Below, one piece after another: positions 57,959 through 64,000 of a DNA stretch of 64,000 bases. The stretch covers positions 3,183,001 through 3,247,000 of the forward strand of contig NZ_CCXR01000001.1 of NCBI RefSeq assembly GCF_000821085.1, read 5' to 3'. The stretch's first letter is position 1. The number at the start of each line of letters is the position of its first letter. Source of the DNA: Bacillus sp. B-jedd. GTDB lineage: Bacteria > Bacillota > Bacilli > Bacillales > Cytobacillaceae. Both the position numbers and the translations under genes were made by a program. The notes under the pieces are model-generated. The model worked only from the letters and a program-made list of their open reading frames with translations. It did no database searches and had not been told where the DNA came from.

Positions 57959-57998
57959 GGGGCTGGGGAACCCTCTGATTCCTCAGCCCTTTTGATTT
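57959..57998. terminator. hairpin downstream of the sugar ABC operon
   Basis: GGGCTGGGGAA / TTCCTCAGCCC, with TTTTGATTT on the plus side. As at 54.65 kb, the T-tract faces the strand opposite to the neighbouring genes, so its terminator role for the minus operon is uncertain. Confidence 0.45.
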
Positions 57999-58084
57999 CT
58001 ACGCTCTGAAATTTAGCTTTCCGTTAACCTTTTCCTTAGCCTCTCGATTGAAGCACTGGAATCGTCCCCCTGCTTCGGCTCTAT

Positions 58085-58909
58085 TTATCCTTTGACTCCG
58101 GTTTTGGAGACGTCTTCGACGATGTAGCGTTGTGCGAAGAAGAAGAGCAGAAGCGGCGGCAGGCAGATGAGGAAGGTGATAGCCATGACGCCTTCCATGT
58201 CCACACCGAACATCCCTTTGAATTGGGCAAGGCCGAGAGTAAGTGTATATTTGCTTTGGTCGTTCAGGAAGACGAGCGGTCCAAGGTAATCGTTCCAGCA
58301 GTTCAGGATGCTGAAGACGGCTACGAGGATGAGGCCCGGTTTCATGAGCGGGATATAGATTTTATAGAATATTTGAAGCGGGTTTGCTCCGTCCATTTTG
58401 GCGGCTTCATCGAGTTCTTTCGGAATGCCCATGATGAACTGGCGGAGCAGGAAGATGAAAAACGGCGAGCCGAACCATGATGGGACGATCAGCGTTTTCA
58501 ACGTATTGATCCAGCCAAGGGCGTTGAATTCCATATAAAGCGGAATCATGGTGACCTCCCACGGAATCATCATCGTCGCAAGCAGGACCATGAACAGGGT
58601 ATCCCTTCCCTTGAAGGTGAATCTCGCAAAACCATACGCGACGAGGGCGGATGAAACGAGTTGCCCGAGTGTCGCCATGACGGTTACCGTAACCGAGTTT
58701 TTCAGGAATTGCGTAAAAGGCTGCGACAGCCATGCTTCCTTGAAATTTTCGAATTCCAGACTCGACGGAATCCATTTTGGCGGAAACATATAAAGCTCCT
58801 GCGGCGATTTCAGCGCTGTTGAGGCCATCCAGAAAAATGGCGCGAGAAACAGCAGGGAAAAAATGATTAAAAGACTGTATACAAAGGTTTTTTCAACTCT
58901 GCTTTTCAT
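58085..58909 (-). CDS. carbohydrate ABC transporter permease (MalG type)
   Basis: 274 residues, six helices, with the coupling loop EAAKMDGANPLQIFYKIYIPLMKPG. C-terminal partner of the MalF-type permease encoded just upstream. Confidence 0.93.
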   Translation of the reverse strand: MKSRVEKTFVYSLLIIFSLLFLAPFFWMASTALKSPQELYMFPPKWIPSSLEFENFKEAWLSQPFTQFLKNSVTVTVMATLGQLVSSALVAYGFARFTFKGRDTLFMVLLATMMIPWEVTMIPLYMEFNALGWINTLKTLIVPSWFGSPFFIFLLRQFIMGIPKELDEAAKMDGANPLQIFYKIYIPLMKPGLILVAVFSILNCWNDYLGPLVFLNDQSKYTLTLGLAQFKGMFGVDMEGVMAITFLICLPPLLLFFFAQRYIVEDVSKTGVKG

Positions 58910-58934
58910 ATTTATCGTAACCTTTCTAACGATG

Positions 58935-59864
58935 CTATTTATTCTTCACTTCTCCTTCGTAGTAAACCCAGGCGGATGACGATTTAAAGACGAGCATCGT
59001 CAGGCCGAGGACAATCAGGAACATAAACCAGGCGTTCGCCGATGAATAGCCCATTTTGAAATATTTAAAGGCGTTTTCATACACATACATCGCATAGAAA
59101 TAAGTCGAATTTAACGGTCCTCCGCCTGTCAGGACGAGTGCGAGCGTCAGCTGCTGGAAGGCGGATATGATTGTTGTGATCACATTGAACAGGATTGTCG
59201 GCGTCAAAAGTGGCAAAGTGATTTTGAAAAACTGGGTCAGTTTCTTCGCCCCATCTATCGAAGCCGCTTCATACAGCTCTCTCGGAATCCCTTTCAGGCC
59301 GGCGAGGAAAATAAGCATCATCGTCCCCTGCCCCCAGAGGCTTGCGATGACCATGGCGACGAGCGCCCATGTAGTGCTGTTCAGCCAGTCAGGGCCCTGG
59401 ATGCCGGCAAGCGACAGGAAGTAGTTAAGAATCCCATATTCCCCGTTGTAAACCCATGCCCAAATCATCGCGAGCGCGACACCGGAGATGACGGAGGGGA
59501 GGTAGAAAAACGTACGGAAAAGGGAAGTCCCCTTGACGTCTTGGTTCAGCAAAACGGCTAATATAAGGGCAATGGCAACATTAAGCGGAACAAAGAGTGC
59601 GGCGAATTTCAGGGTGACCCAAAGCGATTTCCAGAAAAGCGGGTCTTCCGTGAACATAATTCTGTAATTTTCGATGCCGATGAATTTGGGCTCGCCAACA
59701 ACCGGCCAATCGAAAAAGCTGATAATAAGGGAATACACTAACGGCCCGAGAGTAAAGGCCAGAAAACCGATGATCCATGGTGAGATAAAAAGAAGGGGGA
59801 CAATCACGTCCCACCTCTTTCTCTTTTTTGTGTGGATTGTCGGTGTTGCAGATTCTGATTTCAT
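58935..59864 (-). CDS. carbohydrate ABC transporter permease (MalF/UgpA type)
   Basis: 309 residues, six helices, with coupling loop EAASIDGAKKLTQFFKITLPLLTP. I start at MKSESATPTIH (59864), preceded by GAGGTG; the frame runs on upstream without a site. Sits between the solute-binding protein and the second permease. Confidence 0.93.
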   Translation of the reverse strand: MKSESATPTIHTKKRKRWDVIVPLLFISPWIIGFLAFTLGPLVYSLIISFFDWPVVGEPKFIGIENYRIMFTEDPLFWKSLWVTLKFAALFVPLNVAIALILAVLLNQDVKGTSLFRTFFYLPSVISGVALAMIWAWVYNGEYGILNYFLSLAGIQGPDWLNSTTWALVAMVIASLWGQGTMMLIFLAGLKGIPRELYEAASIDGAKKLTQFFKITLPLLTPTILFNVITTIISAFQQLTLALVLTGGGPLNSTYFYAMYVYENAFKYFKMGYSSANAWFMFLIVLGLTMLVFKSSSAWVYYEGEVKNK

Positions 59865-59892
59865 CGGAAACACCTCATTTATTTTGTCAAAA

Positions 59893-61170
59893 CTACTTGG
59901 TGTACTTTTCTGAATCCTTTGCTGCTTTATTGAGCAGGCTCTTCGCGTCCTGGCCAAGCATGACTGCATTCACGGCAGCTGACAGGTTGCGGTTGATTTC
60001 ATTCCAGTTTTCGTTCAGCAGGAACGCCGGTGTATTATCGGAACGCTCAAGCATTTTATAGAACGGGCTTACGAGCGGATCCTGCTCCATGTTCATTTCC
60101 TTGACGACGCTGATCCGCACAGGCAGGTCTGAAGTCCTCATCTTGATGGCTTCAGGAGAAGAGTAAAACTTCACAAATTCATAAGCCAAATCTTTGTTTT
60201 TCGAATCCTTTGCTATCGAAACAGCGGATGTCGCGATGATGCCCTTTGCAGGCTTGTCGCCGAATTGCGGCACTTCTACAGTGCCGACATTGATTCCAGC
60301 ATCCTTGAAGCCAGCCAGCGGCCAGATACCACTTTCCCACATGGCAATTTTTCCGGCTTTGAAAATATCATCGCCGCTCTGCTGATTTTTGCCGCCAACG
60401 AGGACAGCACTTTTATTCTTGAGAAGATCACCCAAAACCTGGATGGCTTCGATTGTTTCCGGGCTGTTCATATGGCCTTCGACTTTCTTGCCGTCTTCAC
60501 TGATGAAGCTTCCACCATTGCTCCAGACAAGCCCTTGCAGGTCATATGTGTCGGGCTCAGGCACAACGCCGAAGCCATATTGCTTCTTTGAAGGATCAGA
60601 TAGTTTTTTTGCTATTTTCTTGAAATCATCCCATGTCCAGCCGTCCTTCGGATAAGGAATATTGGCTGCATCGAATAAATCTTTGTTATAGTAGATGGCT
60701 CTTGTGGTAAACCCGGATGGCATGCCATAAATCTTGCCGTCCATACGTGAATAATTGAAAAGTCCCTGGTAAAAATCGTCCATGTCCATCTCGGAGTCGC
60801 CTTCGATATAGGAATCCAAAGGCTCGAGTGACTGGTAATAGGCTGGGAAATTCCACATGTACATCACATCAGGAGGATTCTTGGCCCCGAAGGATGCCGC
60901 AAGCTTCTGATCGAAGCCGTCACCATATGCTTCCACCTGCACCTTGACGCCCGGGTGCTTTTCTTCAAAACTCTTGGCTATCTTTTGCTGGATTTGCAGT
61001 TCCTTGCCGGAGTCCCATGTGGCAAAACGAAGAGTGCTTGTTCCCTTCTCGTTCTTCCCGCCTTCTTTCCCGCCAGCCGCATTATTCGAGCTGTCGCTTG
61101 AGCAGGCCGCCAGGGAGAAAACGCTTGCCAAAAGTAAGACCATTGCGATGATGTTCAATTTCTTCCTCAA
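59893..61170 (-). CDS. sugar ABC transporter substrate-binding lipoprotein
   Basis: 425 residues of the family-1 extracellular solute-binding type. The signal peptide ends in the lipobox LAAC, followed by a Ser/Asn/Gly linker. LRFATWDSGKELQIQQKI and FEEKHPGVKVQVEAYG mark the fold. Start TTG 61170, eight bases after AAGGAGG; another upstream TTG has no site. No ATPase gene is present in the locus, so a shared MsmX-type ATPase probably powers it. Confidence 0.92.
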   Translation of the reverse strand: MRKKLNIIAMVLLLASVFSLAACSSDSSNNAAGGKEGGKNEKGTSTLRFATWDSGKELQIQQKIAKSFEEKHPGVKVQVEAYGDGFDQKLAASFGAKNPPDVMYMWNFPAYYQSLEPLDSYIEGDSEMDMDDFYQGLFNYSRMDGKIYGMPSGFTTRAIYYNKDLFDAANIPYPKDGWTWDDFKKIAKKLSDPSKKQYGFGVVPEPDTYDLQGLVWSNGGSFISEDGKKVEGHMNSPETIEAIQVLGDLLKNKSAVLVGGKNQQSGDDIFKAGKIAMWESGIWPLAGFKDAGINVGTVEVPQFGDKPAKGIIATSAVSIAKDSKNKDLAYEFVKFYSSPEAIKMRTSDLPVRISVVKEMNMEQDPLVSPFYKMLERSDNTPAFLLNENWNEINRNLSAAVNAVMLGQDAKSLLNKAAKDSEKYTK

Positions 61171-61198
61171 CGAAATTTCCTCCTTCAATTTTAAGGGT

Positions 61199-61213
61199 TG
61201 TTAACAGCTTTCA
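61199..61213. promoter_or_regulatory. imperfect cre-like site upstream of the sugar ABC operon
   Basis: TGTTAACAGCTTTCA resembles the CcpA cre half-sites TGTTAAC...GCTTTCA but has one extra base at the centre. It lies about 30 bp upstream of the start codon. Confidence 0.25.
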
Positions 61214-61245
61214 ACGCCTTCTACGAAAAACTTGTGACCTCAGCG

Positions 61246-61483
61246 CTTTTTAATGTTGATTTCCACTCCGGGGACATGCTTTCCGCGGGGCGAAGCATCT
61301 ACCTGAATTTGCTTCGTGCAGCTTTGCGACGAGCTGAAGGTTCGCTTCCCCGAATAGTCTGTGGCGCAGGAGCAGTCTTTTTGGAGCCTCCTCGGCGTCG
61401 TGGACGCCTGTGGGGTCTCCACGTGCCGCTGCATCCCGCCGGAGTCAGTCCCCTCCGTTCCAATCAACTTCATTGAAAATCAA
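61246..61483. repeat. dispersed intergenic repeat with inverted termini
   Basis: Bounded by TGTTGATTTCCACTCCGG on the left and by CCGTTCCAATCAAC...GAAAATCAACA on the right, i.e. terminal inverted repeats based on TGTTGATTT. The interior is GC-rich with CCGCGGGGCGAAGC, GAGCCTCCTCGGCGTCG and GGGGTCTCCACG. I recall very similar elements between genes in many Bacillus chromosomes; they are non-coding and mobile-like. It separates the RR gene terminator from the ABC operon. Confidence 0.75.
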
Positions 61484-61525
61484 CAATCATCTTTAACTGA
61501 GCCAGCTTATTAACAAATCCCTGTC

Positions 61526-61571
61526 TAAATAAATAGGACCGCTTTCAGTTTATCGTGAATGAAAGCGGTCA
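61526..61571 (-). terminator. terminator of the two-component operon
   Basis: Minus strand GACCGCTTTCA / TGAAAGCGGTC followed by CTATTTATTTAG. Confidence 0.75.
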
Positions 61572-61629
61572 CAAACCAAAAATCATCTTCAATTTAGAGG
61601 ACTTTCGTTTTAATTTTCAGTCTTTTCAG

Positions 61630-62805
61630 TTAGAAAGGGGTAATTTTGTCCGGTATCGTTCCTCTTTTTGTTTGCCGGTAGTCGGATGGGGTCTTCCCGG
61701 TACATTTTTTAAACCATTTGCTGAAATACTTTCCATCATGGATTCCGATCCGTTCACTGATTTCCTGAAGGGTAAGAGGAGTGGCTTCAAGCAGGCTGCA
61801 GGCCGCATCCAATTTCAGTTTTTCGGTAAACTCGGAAAAGCTTTCGCCAATAGATTTTTTGAAAAGCGTGCTGAAATGGCTCCTGCTAAGGCCGACTTCA
61901 TGAGCCACATCTGCGGAAGGATAATGCCTGGAAAGGTCGGCCGTAATCAGCTCGACCGCCTTACGGATCGGCTCCGGCCAGTCCTCGAATGAAGCTTGGA
62001 ATTGCTGTTCAATTTTCAGCCGGCTGTACAGTGATTTCACACCGTTCAGCCACTCTTCTGTCCCCTGCCGGAGGGTGCTGCGCCTCCATTTCATGCTAGG
62101 CCATTTACCCTTTGCATCGAACAGCCTGCGTTCAAACCCCGCCTGTTCCGGAGCGGGAATAAAAAGAAAACATTGCTCTGACCCACAGGGTATTTTCGCT
62201 GAAATCCCGGAAAATAAAATTTCGGTCCGACCGTCGGCTGGCTCATCCGGACGGCCAAGCCTGTCGAGATAATAAATGTAAAAAGGCCTGTCAATCCAGT
62301 TCCAATCCTTTTGCCGCAATTCGTCAAGAATATGGGCAAAATTGTTTTCGAATCCGCAAAGCCATTCGTAAAATGTCTTCGACAGCATCTCTTCGTTTTC
62401 AGTTAACGATGCGGCTGCCGATTCCGGTATTGCGAGTTCATCCTGGAACCTCCCCAGATAAGACTCAAATTCCATGTCCTGGAAAGCAGTTTTGACGATA
62501 TAGCCGGAAGCGCCTAGTTTGATCCCTTCCTGGGCATATTCAAAATCCCGATGACAGCTTAAGAGAAGGATTTTCGTCTGTGGGGCTGCCTCTTTAATTT
62601 TACGCGCAAGTTCTATTCCATTTTGTTCCGGCATCACGATATCCGTTATGACCACATCCGGCGAATGTTCAAGGAACAGCTCCCATCCCTTTTCTCCATT
62701 GGCGGCGTCCCCAACTACTTCCATATCGAACTTCCGCCAGTCAACGGTCGCCATTAAGCCTTTCCGGACTATATATTCATCATCAATAATCATTACTTTT
62801 ATCAT
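61630..62805 (-). CDS. AraC-type response regulator (YesN-like)
   Basis: 391 residues. Receiver domain with acidic pair Asp8/Asp9, phosphoacceptor Asp55 (VVITDIVMPEQNG) and Lys in the last beta strand. The C-terminal hundred residues are two AraC helix-turn-helix motifs (DVAHEVGLSRSHFSTLFKK and LQEISERIGIHDGKYFSKWF). Members usually activate the adjacent sugar ABC operon. ATG 62805 follows AAGGAGG. It is 47 bp downstream of its kinase gene. Confidence 0.93.
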   Translation of the reverse strand: MIKVMIIDDEYIVRKGLMATVDWRKFDMEVVGDAANGEKGWELFLEHSPDVVITDIVMPEQNGIELARKIKEAAPQTKILLLSCHRDFEYAQEGIKLGASGYIVKTAFQDMEFESYLGRFQDELAIPESAAASLTENEEMLSKTFYEWLCGFENNFAHILDELRQKDWNWIDRPFYIYYLDRLGRPDEPADGRTEILFSGISAKIPCGSEQCFLFIPAPEQAGFERRLFDAKGKWPSMKWRRSTLRQGTEEWLNGVKSLYSRLKIEQQFQASFEDWPEPIRKAVELITADLSRHYPSADVAHEVGLSRSHFSTLFKKSIGESFSEFTEKLKLDAACSLLEATPLTLQEISERIGIHDGKYFSKWFKKCTGKTPSDYRQTKRGTIPDKITPF

Positions 62806-62852
62806 GAGGGAGCCTCCTTTTTGTGTCTGTGGAGTCGTTTTGATGTTGATAA

Positions 62853-64000
62853 TCAATCATGGAGATCTGCCGGCCCCCTTTTCGGCCAGCGCATTTTGAT
62901 TGTTGTTCCTGCCCCGGGGGAGGATTCAATCGAAAGCCCGTATCCGCTTCCAAAATGCAGCTTCAGCCGCTGGTCAACATTATACACACCTATCCCGCCG
63001 CTGTTCTCTTTTTTGCCTCCTGCACCGGTCGGTCCGTCAAGCAGCCCTTGAACCTTTCCTTCGTTCATTCCCTTGCCATTGTCAACAAGAGTCATCAGCA
63101 ATTCTTCAGCTTCCGCTTCCACAGTAAGGATAATTGTCCCTTTCCCGTCCTCGAATGCATGGAAGAAGATGTTTTCAAATAAGGGCTGGAGCGACAGGCG
63201 TGGAATAAGGTATGCCTCACAGCCGGGCTCAACGTTTTGCTTGTAGTCAAACATATGTCCGTAACGGATTTCCTGGACCTTTAAGTAATGGCTGATCGTA
63301 TCGAGTTCCTTTTGCAGGAGGATCAGTTCATCCGTGAATTTGAGATTTTCATGAAGAACCTCGGTCAGGTGATAAATCATCTCCTGAACTTCATCAGCCT
63401 TCGCGAGCCTTGCTTTCCACTGAATTGAATTCAACGTATTGAACAAGAGATGCGGATTGATTTGGTAATGGAAAGCCCTAAGCTCAGCCTGCCGCTTTTC
63501 TCGTTCCGTCCTGCTCATATCGTTGATAAGTCCGCTGATTTGCCCGACCATCTGGTTGAAGCTTGTGGTCAAAACACTGATCTCGTCACGTCCCGTAATC
63601 GGCGCTCTTGTCGCGAGTTGGCCAGCGCTTACTTTTTCCATGGATCGCTTCAGCAGTTTGATGCGTTTCGCGACAGGGGCTGAAAAAGCCATTGCCAATA
63701 AAATCGCGAGCAGAATGGAAAAGCAAATGGCCAGTATGGTGTATTTGAGTATGACATTTGAAGATTGATAGAATATTTTTTCCGGAACACGGACCTCAAC
63801 CTGCCAGCCGTATGCTTCAATCTCTGTCTTTCTGACAATATCATTGCCTTTTGTGGCGCTCCGGCCCTTTGTCTCATATAGGATCTTATTTTGGCTATCC
63901 CTGATTGTTACAAACGAATCAACGTCACGCTCAAGAAAGCGGATATAGGAAAACAGCTCGGTTGCATCCGTCTCAATCAACAGCTTACTCCCTTTCAGAA
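62853..64000 (-). CDS. sensor histidine kinase (YesM-like), 5' end beyond the window
   Basis: Partial: the frame is open to base 64000, so the N terminus is missing. What remains is the end of an extracellular sensor domain, a transmembrane helix (ILKYTILAICFSILLAILLA), a HAMP linker, the phosphoacceptor region FHYQINPHLLFNTLNSIQW and an ATPase domain with DNGKGM and GGIGVYNVDQRLKLHFG. This is the YesM/LytS class that pairs with YesN-type regulators. It should sense an extracellular carbohydrate signal, inferred from the downstream ABC genes. Confidence 0.92.
   Translation of the reverse strand, partial: LKGSKLLIETDATELFSYIRFLERDVDSFVTIRDSQNKILYETKGRSATKGNDIVRKTEIEAYGWQVEVRVPEKIFYQSSNVILKYTILAICFSILLAILLAMAFSAPVAKRIKLLKRSMEKVSAGQLATRAPITGRDEISVLTTSFNQMVGQISGLINDMSRTEREKRQAELRAFHYQINPHLLFNTLNSIQWKARLAKADEVQEMIYHLTEVLHENLKFTDELILLQKELDTISHYLKVQEIRYGHMFDYKQNVEPGCEAYLIPRLSLQPLFENIFFHAFEDGKGTIILTVEAEAEELLMTLVDNGKGMNEGKVQGLLDGPTGAGGKKENSGGIGVYNVDQRLKLHFGSGYGLSIESSPGAGTTIKMRWPKRGPADLHD

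Noticed and set aside
61559..61573. Perfect match to the cre consensus (ATGAAAGCGGTCACA)
   Set aside because: It is formed by one arm of the two-component operon terminator and lies about 390 bp from the next start codon, so it is probably coincidental.

Overview
The window is chromosomal DNA of a Bacillaceae member related to, but distinct from, Bacillus subtilis. Gene order and the proteins themselves follow the B. subtilis yun/yur/yus region: lipA, lytH (yunA), yunC-D-E-F, sufCDSUB, yurZ, metNPQ, yusD, yusE-F-G, gcvH and yusI. Strong GGAGG ribosome binding sites, several TTG/GTG starts, Gram-positive lipoprotein signals and SAM-I riboswitches agree with this. I found no rRNA, tRNA, prophage, IS transposase or CRISPR array.

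Layout. 1-460: a 51-bp tandem-repeat array that runs off the left edge. 0.5-8.3 kb: lipA, lytH, an inserted NSS amino-acid symporter with its tiny MetS subunit, and yunCDEF. 8.5-13.9 kb: the complete SUF iron-sulfur operon. 14-24.5 kb: yurZ, a methionine ABC importer (metNPQ) behind two tandem SAM riboswitches, an MFS pump, the yus cluster with gcvH, a HAD phosphatase and small genes. 24.8-28.7 kb: a polysaccharide deacetylase, a second 51-bp array of 14 units, and an exported protein of unknown function. 28.7-33.6 kb: a Leloir galactose operon (galR-galK-galE-galT) whose promoter carries a GalR-type operator. 33.7-38.6 kb: a cationic 46-residue ORF, then a second metNPQ set behind another tandem pair of SAM riboswitches, followed by an M20 amidohydrolase. 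38.8-41.2 kb: small CxxC and membrane proteins and a septin/Era-like GTPase. 41.4-47 kb: a ba3-type cytochrome oxidase (subunits IIa, II, I), a SCO copper chaperone with an unassigned membrane protein, and heme O synthase, interspersed with two more relatives of the 51-bp repeat. 47.4-54 kb: two large secreted proteases (InhA-like M6 and Vpr-like S8) facing each other. 54-64 kb: a deaminase, then a carbohydrate locus (GH63-like glycosidase, MFS, MalG/MalF-type permeases, solute-binding lipoprotein, YesN/YesM-like two-component system) cut by the right edge.

How the genes fit together. Sulfur and methionine supply is a strong theme: SUF, lipoate synthesis, glycine cleavage H protein, two SAM-riboswitch-controlled methionine importers, an NSS/MetS transporter and an amidohydrolase that may release amino acids from N-acyl forms. 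Respiration is the second theme: ba3 oxidase, SCO, CtaB and a Fur-like box at the oxidase promoter. The third is extracellular degradation and sugar uptake.

The most unusual features are (i) four intergenic loci carrying tandem repeats with the same 51-bp period but locus-specific consensus and internal dyads, (ii) two independent tandem SAM-I riboswitch pairs within 16 kb, with higher similarity inside than between pairs, and (iii) several unannotated small genes. All assignments were made by reading the sequence; no database search was run.
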